A stretch of DNA of 64,000 nucleotides from G016756615 sp035556195 (GTDB lineage: Bacteria > Pseudomonadota > Alphaproteobacteria > Rhizobiales > Rhizobiaceae). The DNA lies in contig DATMFK010000001.1 in assembly GCA_035556195.1 (NCBI GenBank), forward strand, positions 124,001 to 188,000, read 5' to 3'. Under the pieces are notes generated by a model. The model worked only from the letters and a program-made list of their open reading frames with translations. It had not been told where the DNA came from and did no database searches. This document shows, in pieces, positions 25,917-33,674 of this stretch. Positions within the stretch are counted from its first letter, which is position 1. Every line of letters begins with the position of its first letter. A program made the position numbers and the translations under genes.

Positions 25917-26348
25917 TCAAAGGATCACGTTGAACACCACCGCGTCGTCTCCCGGCGCCGCCGAGATTGCAAACTCCAGCGTCCAATGGCCCGCCATATT
26001 GAAACGCACGCCCCCGATCCTGTAGCGCCCGCTCCCCAGATAGGCTGTGGCCTTGGGCGCCGTCGGAAGGCCGTGGCCGTGTTGAGGCATTCCGCCGCCA
26101 ACGGCAATCCTGGCGTCCTCGATCGGCTGGCCGTCCGGCGTCGTGAGCGTGAGCACCCAGCCATGCATGACTGCCAGGGCGAGCGGATCGATTTCGGGAG
26201 CGATCTCCACGTGGTATCGCCCATGGGCGGTTATCTTTGAACGCGAAAGATCGAGATCGGCCGGCGGACCCCTCAGTGCGTGCGTGACCGCCAGACCTGC
26301 GACCACGAGGATCCCGAGTGCGACGATTCCTAGCACGACCCGACGCAA
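25917..26348 (-). CDS. Membrane-anchored FixH/YtkA-like protein
   Basis: 143 residues with one N-terminal membrane segment (VVLGIVALGILVVAGLAVTHAL) and a periplasmic beta-sandwich. The part WVLTLTTPDGQPIEDARIAVGG then GMPQHGHGLPTAPKAT with Met and His residues resembles the YtkA-like domain, which in other proteins binds copper or handles cytochrome assembly. It is two bases upstream of the di-haem peroxidase and surely cotranscribed. A metal-delivery or haem-protein maturation role is inferred. Confidence 0.75.
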   Translation of the reverse strand: MRRVVLGIVALGILVVAGLAVTHALRGPPADLDLSRSKITAHGRYHVEIAPEIDPLALAVMHGWVLTLTTPDGQPIEDARIAVGGGMPQHGHGLPTAPKATAYLGSGRYRIGGVRFNMAGHWTLEFAISAAPGDDAVVFNVIL

Positions 26349-26480
26349 CGTCTCCTCCCTTATCCCTGGCCCGAACGGTTCGGGTCCCGCAAAACGGACC
26401 CAACGTCAAGCCCTTTCGGGCTTGGCCAGGAGAGGCCCGCCGTTGTAGAGCAAAACGCAAAATCGGTGGAGGGAATTCCC

Positions 26481-27404
26481 ATGGCAGGACGCGGCGTGGC
26501 GTCTATCGGCGAATGCATGCTGGAGCTTTCCGGCCGCCGGGAGGACCAGTGGCGCATGGGCTTTGCCGGAGACACCTTCAACACCCTCTGGGCGTTGCGT
26601 GCCCTTACGCCCTCCGATCGCCCGGCCGACTACGTGACGGCCTTCGGCGACGATCCCTTTTCCCATGACCAGATGGCCTTCCTCAAGGAGAACGGCATCG
26701 GGACTGCCGCCAGCCCGATCATCCCCGGCGCGCGCCCAGGCCTCTACGCGATAAGCCTGACGGGAGCGGAACGCTCTTTCACCTATTGGCGCGCGGATTC
26801 CGCGGCGCGCCACTTGGCTGACCACCCCTCGGCCCTGGCGAAAAGCCTCGAAAACCGGTCGCTTATCTATTTTTCCGGAATCACTTTGGCGATCCTGGAA
26901 AAGACATCGCGCCAGATCTTGATCGCCGCGGTCGCCGAGGCGCGCCGGGCAGGCGCCCTCATCGCCTTCGATCCGAACTATCGTTCACGGCTATGGCCGA
27001 ACGCGGGCACCGCCCGGGAGGCGATCACCGAGGCTTTCGCGGTCACGGACATCGCGCTGCCGACCTTTCCGGACGAGCAGGCGCTGTTCGGCGATGCGAC
27101 GCGGGAAGCCACCGCCGACCGGCTCAGACAATCGGGCGTGAAGGAGATCGTGGTGAAGAACGGCGAGGAGCCGGCCCTGGTCGTGGCGGGCGCCTTGACC
27201 GAGACGGTGCCCGCGATGAGGGTGATGGCGATCGACACCACCGGCGCCGGCGATTCCTTCAACGGCGGCTATCTCGCCGGTCGTCTCGCGGGGCGCGAGC
27301 CGGCCGAGGCCGCCCGTTGCGGCCACGCGGTCGCCGCCGCGGTCGTGCAGGTGCCCGGCGCCCTGGCTCCGTTCGAAGTCCTGCAGGAAGCTTTCGAACT
27401 GTAG
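26481..27404 (+). CDS. kdgK: PfkB-family sugar kinase, 2-keto-3-deoxygluconate kinase type
   Basis: 307 residues from ATG 26481; a GGAGG precedes it and rules out the GTG 15 bases earlier. Ribokinase-fold signatures: GFAGDTFNTLWALRAL (substrate side, about 29-44), YVTAFGDDPFS, FDPNYRSRLW, and the anion hole with catalytic Asp in DTTGAGDSFNGGYLAG (about 253-268). The pattern best matches KdgK of alphaproteobacteria (Entner-Doudoroff or hexuronate branch); another sugar acid or ribose cannot be excluded. No pathway neighbours are present. Confidence 0.83.
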   Translation: MAGRGVASIGECMLELSGRREDQWRMGFAGDTFNTLWALRALTPSDRPADYVTAFGDDPFSHDQMAFLKENGIGTAASPIIPGARPGLYAISLTGAERSFTYWRADSAARHLADHPSALAKSLENRSLIYFSGITLAILEKTSRQILIAAVAEARRAGALIAFDPNYRSRLWPNAGTAREAITEAFAVTDIALPTFPDEQALFGDATREATADRLRQSGVKEIVVKNGEEPALVVAGALTETVPAMRVMAIDTTGAGDSFNGGYLAGRLAGREPAEAARCGHAVAAAVVQVPGALAPFEVLQEAFEL

Positions 27405-27416
27405 CCGGCTGCGACG

Positions 27417-27878
27417 CTACTCCTGCAGCCAGGGGTAGCGCGCGGTGTCCTTACCCGCGTAGTCCGGGTCGAGGTAGATGAAGCAGCGCTGAATTTTCCA
27501 GTCCCGTATTTCGAAAACGTCGCACCAGCGGCCCGCCTGCCACTCGGGCACGCCGGCCCGCCACGGTCCGTCCCTGTGCTCGCCATGGCTGGTACCCTCG
27601 CACGCCACGAGGTCGGAACCCGAGAAGATCCAGTTGAAGTGGGAATAGTGATGCACGATCGATTTCAGCGTGCCGCCCACATCACCGAACATCTTACCGA
27701 TCTGATCCTTCCCTGTGGCCAGACCCCATTTCGGGAAATAGACCTGCGCATCGTCGGCAAAAAGTTCGAGGATCGAGCCGCCGGACGACGTCACTCCGCC
27801 ATTGTCGAAGGCTTTGAGATATTCGAGCGCGACCGTCTTCCGCTGCTCGTCGGTCATGGTTTGCGTCGCCAGTGCCAT
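27417..27878 (-). CDS. SnoaL/NTF2-like protein
   Basis: 153 residues from ATG 27878 (GGGAGGAG upstream). Cone-shaped NTF2 fold: YLKAFDNGGVTSSGGSILEL start, then FADDAQVYFPKWGLATGKDQIGKMFGDV, and a C-terminal strand DVFEIRDWKIQRCFIYLDPDYAG. Family members are polyketide cyclases, ketosteroid isomerase relatives or non-enzymatic binding proteins. Downstream of the FAD oxidoreductase by 32 bases on the same strand, which implies they act on the same substrate. Confidence 0.8.
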   Translation of the reverse strand: MALATQTMTDEQRKTVALEYLKAFDNGGVTSSGGSILELFADDAQVYFPKWGLATGKDQIGKMFGDVGGTLKSIVHHYSHFNWIFSGSDLVACEGTSHGEHRDGPWRAGVPEWQAGRWCDVFEIRDWKIQRCFIYLDPDYAGKDTARYPWLQE

Positions 27879-27910
27879 GTTCTCCTCCCGGTTGTCGACA
27901 TGTCCCGCGG

Positions 27911-29560
27911 TCAGCGCCGCGGCTCTGCGTTCGCGGCATTTGCCGCGAGATAGGCGAATGCGAGTATAGGCCCGAGCGTCGCTCCGCCTGCCCAATAAGC
28001 CCGAGCCGAAGCCGAAGCGACGCAGTTGCCGACCCCGTAAAGCCCCGCGATCGGCGTGCCCGTGTGATCGAGCACCTGGCCGTGCGGGTTGGTGACCGGA
28101 CCGCCCTTGGTATCGAGATTGCCGCCTGTCATCAGCGCCGCGTAATATGGTCCCTCGCCGCTGATCGGATACATGGTGGGATTGGGCGCGGCCGGGCTTT
28201 CCGCCGCCGGGCCGTTGAACAGCAATTCCACTTGCCGTTCGCCGCGGCGAAAATCGAGATCCTTGCCTGCGCTGGCGAAGCCATTGAAGCGCTCGATCGT
28301 GCCCCGAAGCGTCTGCTCGAAATCCTCGGCCAGCTTCATGTTGCCGATACGGCTGGCGTACTTCTTGACGCGGGCGCGAATGTTCTCGGCGAGTTCGGCA
28401 AGAGAGGCGCCCTTGATGACGTGTCCGTCATCCGAACCCGGCGGAACGATGAAGCGGCCATATTCGTCGCTCGCCGAGTGCTTCTGGCTGCGCTCGTCCC
28501 AAATCGCGATCAACACCAGGTTCGGATATTCGGATTTCGCCGGATCCCAGTTGAAAAAGACCTGGGCGGACTCGTTGTAGGCGAGCTTCTCGTTGGTCAC
28601 GCGCCGCCCGGTCTTATCGACATAGATCATGGAGTCGCCGGATGGCGAGAACGTTCCGATCAACGCCGGGTCGTCGTTCAGCGCCTTCTCCAGGACGATC
28701 GGGCACATCCAAGCATAGTTCATGTTTCGCAGCTCGGCACCGGCGGCTGCTCCGATGTTGACGAAGTCGCCTTCGTTGCTGCGGGCCGCGCAGCCGCCGA
28801 AGACGGGAACGCTGAGGAAATTCTTACGCATGGAAACATCATGCGTAAAGCCGCCCGAGGCGAAGATGACAGCCTTGCGCGCCCTGATCGCCACGGATCC
28901 GCCGGCAGCGGTATCGGCCTCGACACCGATCACCGCGCCCTTGTCGTCCACGACCGTGCGCTGGACGCGATGGCCGGTCTGGATCGTTACGCCGTCCGCG
29001 CGCGCCTTGGCTCCCAGGGTGCGGATCGCCACCTCGCCGCCATCGGACATGGTGTCGCGCGCTTCCTTCGGCAGCAGCACGCGACCCTTGGGCGCCTTGT
29101 CTTCCGGCAATTCGGCCCAGTAATCGGGAACGAAATCGCAATGCCGGTACTCGAGCGCACCCTTTTCGGCGAGCAGCTCGGTGGCCGGCGAGGCATTGTC
29201 GTAGATCGCCTCGAAGCAATCGTATTCCCACTGCGTCATGCCCAGCGTCGAATGATCCGGATCGTAGGCCTCCGGGCGCGACAGGCGCGCCATGTATCGG
29301 AGGCAGTCCTCCTTGCGGTCCTCGATCCCGATTTCCCGCATATGCCTGTTGTTGGGCACCCAATACCAGAACGCCGCCTTCTTGGTTGTGCCGCCGAGCT
29401 CCTCTGCCTTCTCGAGAAGCACGACCTCGTTGCCGTGCCAGCGCGCAAAGAGCGCGGAGGCAAGCCCCGCAGCACCGCCCCCGACGACGACGACATCGGC
29501 CACCGCGTCGAAAGCCGAACGCTTGACCGGCAGGGCCGATTTCCTGGCAATGACCGACAT
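27911..29560 (-). CDS. FAD-dependent oxidoreductase, 3-ketosteroid dehydrogenase-like
   Basis: 549 residues. Rossmann dinucleotide site VVVVGGGAAGLASALFA near residue 24, GGTTKKAAFWYWVPNN, a second FAD contact VIFASGGFTHD, and the C-terminal GLYGVGNCVASASARAYWAGGATLG block. These are the features of the flavoprotein family holding fumarate reductase flavoprotein subunits and 3-ketosteroid-delta-1-dehydrogenase (FAD_binding_2). The C-terminal Tyr/Gly block fits KstD-like dehydrogenation of a cyclic ketone. Cytoplasmic; operon with the SnoaL protein and divergent from an AraC regulator. Substrate not determinable. Confidence 0.85.
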   Translation of the reverse strand: MSVIARKSALPVKRSAFDAVADVVVVGGGAAGLASALFARWHGNEVVLLEKAEELGGTTKKAAFWYWVPNNRHMREIGIEDRKEDCLRYMARLSRPEAYDPDHSTLGMTQWEYDCFEAIYDNASPATELLAEKGALEYRHCDFVPDYWAELPEDKAPKGRVLLPKEARDTMSDGGEVAIRTLGAKARADGVTIQTGHRVQRTVVDDKGAVIGVEADTAAGGSVAIRARKAVIFASGGFTHDVSMRKNFLSVPVFGGCAARSNEGDFVNIGAAAGAELRNMNYAWMCPIVLEKALNDDPALIGTFSPSGDSMIYVDKTGRRVTNEKLAYNESAQVFFNWDPAKSEYPNLVLIAIWDERSQKHSASDEYGRFIVPPGSDDGHVIKGASLAELAENIRARVKKYASRIGNMKLAEDFEQTLRGTIERFNGFASAGKDLDFRRGERQVELLFNGPAAESPAAPNPTMYPISGEGPYYAALMTGGNLDTKGGPVTNPHGQVLDHTGTPIAGLYGVGNCVASASARAYWAGGATLGPILAFAYLAANAANAEPRR

Positions 29561-29823
29561 GAACGTCCTCCCTGCAGTTGGCTAGGAATCCCATCAATCC
29601 TTCCGGCTTCGACATTGCCGTGTCGCAGAGCGCACGTCTTTCAAGTTCCTGCGTTTTACAAATTCCTGCACGTGACGAGAGTGACGGCTGTCGATTGCCG
29701 CGCAGGCAAAAATCTGCGACAAAACATGGCAGGAAGCAGTGTCGAAGCACCGCCCGCGGAATCGCGGTGTCGGTACGCCGCAGGAAAAGGCGAGCTTCGC
29801 ACGGCCCGGGGAGGAACGACCAG

Positions 29824-30696
29824 GTGTCGGCGGCTATTGGGCGGGTGCGTCAGCTCCGCTACGATGGGCTGGAGCAATTTCGCGCGCGCGGCAGCTACGG
29901 CGGCGTAGACTACTGCATCGCGGGCGCGCAGCCCTATGCGCTGGAATTCGCCAACAAGTCCGACGTCATTTGCCTGCTTCTCGGAGACATCTTTTCAAAG
30001 GCGAAATTCGAAGACGACAGCGAGGAACGCCTCGTCTTCCAGGGCGAGACCGCAGCCTTTCATCCTCGCGAAGGCAATGTGCGTGTTGCCGCGAGCAGGG
30101 TTTGCCGCGGCTTCATCGCCTTTGCCTATTCGGACGAGTTCCAGGCGAGCATCAGCGACCGCAGCCTCGACGCAGCGCGCCTGGCGGGCAGCATGAACAA
30201 CATTCGGCTGAAATCGATCCAGCATCTCGCCGCCTACGCGCGTGAGCGCATACGGCTTAGGCAAATGCTGGATCCCTTGGAAATCCAGTATCTCGGCGGC
30301 ATGGTCTACATGGAGACGCTGCAGGGTCTGCATTCCGTCAGGCCGGCGAGCAAGGTCGGGCTCTCGGACGCGGAGTTCGCCCGGATCAACGCGTTCATCG
30401 ATGCGGAGCTCGAAGGCGACATCAGTTGCGCTCGCATTGCCGAGGCCGCTGACCTGCCGCTCCGGGTCATCTTCGACGGCATCAAGGCGCGCACTGGGCT
30501 GTCGCCTTACCAGGTCGTTCTCAGGCGCCGGGTCGAGAAGGCGCAACAGCTTCTTCTGCGCACGGATCTCCCGATCGCCGACATCGCTTTCCGCTGCGGC
30601 TTCGCCTCGCAGCAGCACATGACGACGGTGCTGGCACGCAGATTGGGATACACCCCGGGCCGGCTGCGCAGCGACGCTGTTCAATCTTGGTCGTGA
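29824..30696 (+). CDS. AraC-family transcriptional regulator
   Basis: 290 residues from a GTG at 29824 with GGGAGGA nine bases upstream; the open frame upstream (82 codons) is Arg-rich noise. The N-terminal domain resembles the AraC-binding-like (cupin_6) type (FQGETAAFHPREGNVRVAASRVC). The C-terminal double helix-turn-helix runs from ISCARIAEAADLPLRVIFDG to DLPIADIAFRCGFASQQHMTTVLARRLGYTPGRLR. Divergent from the FAD oxidoreductase/SnoaL genes, so probably their activator. Confidence 0.86.
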   Translation: MSAAIGRVRQLRYDGLEQFRARGSYGGVDYCIAGAQPYALEFANKSDVICLLLGDIFSKAKFEDDSEERLVFQGETAAFHPREGNVRVAASRVCRGFIAFAYSDEFQASISDRSLDAARLAGSMNNIRLKSIQHLAAYARERIRLRQMLDPLEIQYLGGMVYMETLQGLHSVRPASKVGLSDAEFARINAFIDAELEGDISCARIAEAADLPLRVIFDGIKARTGLSPYQVVLRRRVEKAQQLLLRTDLPIADIAFRCGFASQQHMTTVLARRLGYTPGRLRSDAVQSWS

Positions 30697-30982
30697 GGCC
30701 ACCGCGTCATCGACCGAGAAAATTGTCTCGATCCCCTTTTTGCCGTCGCGACCTGCTGGTGGGCGCGCACGGAGGATCTGCCGATCATCTGGATGCCCGA
30801 CTGGCCCGGTTTCAGCCAACACAGGCAATAAGCAGTTGTTCCCTTGCGGATACCCCCGTTTGATTATGCATGGCTGGAGCGGATGCCGCTGGGAACGACG
30901 TTGCGCCATCGTGGATCACAGCCGCCGCAGCAATCAGCCGCACATGTCGTAGACGAGTGTCGGCAGAGGATGCGTAGCCCCA

Positions 30983-31765
30983 TTACGACGTTGGGACCGT
31001 GCCGCCGTCGATGACGAACTCCGTGCCTGTCACCGCGCCGGCGCGCGGAGAGGCGACGAAGGCAACCAGATCAGCAACCTCACTCGGCTTTGCCGGCCGG
31101 CCGAGCGGAATGCCGCCAAGCGAATCCATGATGATCTTCTTGCCGCCCTCATAATCGGTGCCCGCCTGCTCGGCGATGCGCTCGGCCATCGCAACCGCCG
31201 CCTCGGTCTCCACCCAGCCCGGCGAAACCCGCACTACCCGAACGCCTTTCTGCGTGACCTCCTTGGACAGGCTCTTACTGTAGGTCGAAAGGGCGGCCTT
31301 CGCCGCCGCATAGGCGGTCGTGGATTCCGGAAGCGGCAAGCGGTTCTGGATCGAGGTGACATGCACGATCACGCCCGAACCCTGTGCGATCATGCCAGGC
31401 AAGAGCGCGCGGTCGAGGCGCACGGCCGGCATGAGGTTCCAGTTCAGCTCCCTGAACCATTCAGCATCGTCCAGCGCGGCGAACCCCCCACCGGGTGCGG
31501 ACGAACCACCCACCACATGCACGATGACATCCACGCCGCCAAAGCGATCGAGCAGGCCTGCGGTCACCCTGGCGCACCCTTCGGCTGTCGTCAGATCGGC
31601 AGTGATGAAGTGAACATCCTCCATCGAGCCGGCCGGCACGTTCCGCGCGGTGGTCACCACGCGAGCGCCGGCGCCGCGCAGCGCCTGGACCACGGCCACA
31701 CCGACCCCCTTCGTTCCTCCCGTGACTAGAGCGCGCGCGCCCTTCAAGCCGAGATCGAAACTCAT
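30983..31765 (-). CDS. Short-chain dehydrogenase/reductase
   Basis: 260 residues: cofactor motif TGGTKGVG (about 15-22, TGxxxGxG), the catalytic Ser at VHVTSIQNRLP, and YAAAKAA giving Tyr and Lys. Ends in AGAVTGTEFVIDGGT, the classical SDR tail. NAD(P)-dependent alcohol/ketone conversion. Its start codon overlaps the stop of the upstream SnoaL-like gene by four bases (ATGA), so the two are coupled. Substrate unknown. Confidence 0.88.
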   Translation of the reverse strand: MSFDLGLKGARALVTGGTKGVGVAVVQALRGAGARVVTTARNVPAGSMEDVHFITADLTTAEGCARVTAGLLDRFGGVDVIVHVVGGSSAPGGGFAALDDAEWFRELNWNLMPAVRLDRALLPGMIAQGSGVIVHVTSIQNRLPLPESTTAYAAAKAALSTYSKSLSKEVTQKGVRVVRVSPGWVETEAAVAMAERIAEQAGTDYEGGKKIIMDSLGGIPLGRPAKPSEVADLVAFVASPRAGAVTGTEFVIDGGTVPTS

Positions 31766-32088
31766 AGCGTGATCTCCAGCCGCGCGATCTTCCCGCCCTC
31801 CAGAACGAACGCATAGCGCAGATCGACCGGGCTGCTGGGGAAATCCCCCGCAACATGGGCCATCACCATGGTCTGGCCGTGTTCCTTGCTGATCGCGAAT
31901 GGTTCGGTGGTGTAGCTGAATTTCGCGGACGCTTCCGCCTTCCATCGGCGGATAGCTTCGCTTCCCGCATGCGTCTGGCGCTCGTCTATAACGATAGCGT
32001 TTTCGGTAAAGCAGAGGGCAACGGCATCGCCATCGTTCTGATCGGCGGCGAAATACGCCGCGACCGGCCCCGGCAGGGTGATCGGCAT
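31762..32088 (-). CDS. Small NTF2/SnoaL-like protein
   Basis: 108 residues from ATG 32088 with CGGAGAA upstream. NTF2 fold: LPGPVAAYFAADQNDGDAVA, then ALCFTENAIVIDERQTHAGS and EAIRRWKAE, with the final strands DLRYAFVLEGGKIARLEITL. First gene of a two-gene unit with the SDR and divergent from an HxlR regulator. Such proteins may be small isomerases or binding partners; no catalytic residues can be assigned. Confidence 0.8.
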   Translation of the reverse strand: MPITLPGPVAAYFAADQNDGDAVALCFTENAIVIDERQTHAGSEAIRRWKAEASAKFSYTTEPFAISKEHGQTMVMAHVAGDFPSSPVDLRYAFVLEGGKIARLEITL

Positions 32089-32142
32089 GACAGTTCTCCG
32101 GTCTGTGTTGTCTCGGGGCATAAATTGCCTTAACCTGCACAA

Positions 32143-32556
32143 ATGGCAAGAACAGACGAAAAAGTAAGGTACTCACCTGAAAGTAAGGGTGGCGGCTATA
32201 CGCGCGAGACGGCGGCCGAAGGCGTCGAGAATGTGCTGAAGCTGCTCGAAGGCCGATGGAAACTGATCATCCTGTTCCATTTGTTCGGCGGCAATGTCAT
32301 GCGCTTCTCAGACCTTGAGCGAGCTATTCCGGCTGTCTCGCAAAAAATGCTGATCCAGCAGCTTCGCCAAATGGAGGGTGACGGAATCGTGCGTCGCATC
32401 GTTCACCATCAGGTGCCGCCGAAGGTCGAATACTGCCTGACGGAATGGGGGCAGGCCCTATGCCCGGCGCTCGACGCGCTCCTGTCCTGGGCCGCACAGC
32501 GCGAGCAGGTGGTTCGACCGTCCTCCGCTGCCGAGGACGGAATGGCTGATGGATGA
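32143..32556 (+). CDS. HxlR-family transcriptional regulator
   Basis: 137 residues with the HxlR winged helix: LLEGRWKLIILFHLFGGNVMRFSDLERAI (about 35-63), then SQKMLIQQLRQMEGDGIVRR and the wing VPPKVEYCLTEWG. HxlR proteins sense aldehydes, quinones or disulfide stress. Divergent from the SnoaL-SDR pair with only 54 bases between starts, so it most likely regulates them and itself. Confidence 0.88.
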   Translation: MARTDEKVRYSPESKGGGYTRETAAEGVENVLKLLEGRWKLIILFHLFGGNVMRFSDLERAIPAVSQKMLIQQLRQMEGDGIVRRIVHHQVPPKVEYCLTEWGQALCPALDALLSWAAQREQVVRPSSAAEDGMADG

Positions 32557-32645
32557 ATGTCCGCTTCCGCCCGGTGCCAGATTAGAAGCCGCCGGTCCGC
32601 GTCCCACGTATCTCGGCTATTCCCGATTTATGGGCTCACGGCTAG

Positions 32646-33662
32646 TTAAGCCAGCCTGAACCGATACTCGGTGGTCTGCCGGTAATCCGTGCCGGGGCAC
32701 AGCACCGCTTGAGGAAAATACGCGCGGTTGGGCGAATCCGGCCAGACCTGCGGCTCAAGCGCAAAACCGGCATAGGCGGAGTAGTGGCGACCTTCCAGGC
32801 CGCGCCCCTTCGGCGCCAGCTTCTGGCCTGCATAGAATTGCAGGCCCGGCTCTGTGGTCCAGACCTCCATTTCGATGCCCGAAAGCGCGCCTTGCGCCCA
32901 GGCCGCCTCGCGTAGCGCGCCGCGGCACGCGGCCAGGCAGAAATTGTGGTCGTACCCGACCTGCTCGCCATTGACTTCCATGCGGATCGGCCGGTCATTG
33001 CGGAAATCGAAGAGCGTGCCGTCGACCGGCTCGACCACCCCGGTCGGTATCAGTTCGTCGTCGACGGGGAGATAGGCCCCGGCCGGCACCATAAGGCGAT
33101 GGTCGAGCACGTTGCTCGAACCGCCATCGTCCAGGTTGAAATAGGAATGGTGCGCGAGATTGCAGAGCGTCGGCTCCTCTGCCGTCGCCGTCAACTCGAT
33201 CGACAGCGTGCCGGGGATCTTCAGCCGGTAGGTGCAGGTTGCTTCGAGAGCGCCGGGGAAACCCATGTCGCCGTCCGGCGAATGGAGCGTGAACGTCACG
33301 AAATCGGGGCCATGCAAGGCAACCTGCCACAGCCGCCTTGCGAAACCATGGGCACCGCCATGAAGCGTGTGCTTGCCCAAGAAATTCCGGTCGGTCTGGT
33401 GGCGCCTGCCGGCGATGATGAAGCGGCCACCCTTGATTCGGTTGGCGTATCGCCCGGCGATCGCCCCCATATAGGGCGAATGCGCCGGATAATCTTCAAA
33501 TCGCTCGAAACCGAGGACGAGCGGGGCATCATGCCCGGATAGACGAAGGTCCTGAAGCACCGCGCCCCAGTTCATGACGGCGGCCTTGAGACCGCCGCCC
33601 TCTATGCGGAAGAGCTGGACGGCATCCCCGTCCTGCGTGATGCCGAAACGCTCGCCGTCCAT
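32646..33662 (-). CDS. galM: Aldose 1-epimerase
   Basis: 338 residues, standard for mutarotases. Visible: MGAIAGRYANRI (substrate contact, about 71-82), the catalytic His in LAHHSYFNLDDGG (about 175-187), and VWTTEPGLQFYAGQ in the C-terminal third with the catalytic Glu nearby in GFALEPQVWPDSPN. Interconverts alpha and beta anomers of hexoses in the cytoplasm. Its start is 12 bases after the gabD stop, so both belong to one unit, which suggests a sugar-derived aldehyde as the dehydrogenase substrate. Confidence 0.9.
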   Translation of the reverse strand: MDGERFGITQDGDAVQLFRIEGGGLKAAVMNWGAVLQDLRLSGHDAPLVLGFERFEDYPAHSPYMGAIAGRYANRIKGGRFIIAGRRHQTDRNFLGKHTLHGGAHGFARRLWQVALHGPDFVTFTLHSPDGDMGFPGALEATCTYRLKIPGTLSIELTATAEEPTLCNLAHHSYFNLDDGGSSNVLDHRLMVPAGAYLPVDDELIPTGVVEPVDGTLFDFRNDRPIRMEVNGEQVGYDHNFCLAACRGALREAAWAQGALSGIEMEVWTTEPGLQFYAGQKLAPKGRGLEGRHYSAYAGFALEPQVWPDSPNRAYFPQAVLCPGTDYRQTTEYRFRLA

Positions 33663-33674
33663 CTCTCGAGGTCC

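Noticed and set aside
25915..26460. N-terminal extension of the di-haem peroxidase
   Set aside because: It overlaps the YtkA-like gene and lacks a signal peptide, whereas the ATG at 25914 starts a clear lipoprotein-like signal.
27872..29908. A 678-codon plus-strand frame opposite the FAD oxidoreductase
   Set aside because: Antisense shadow of a gene with complete FAD-binding motifs.
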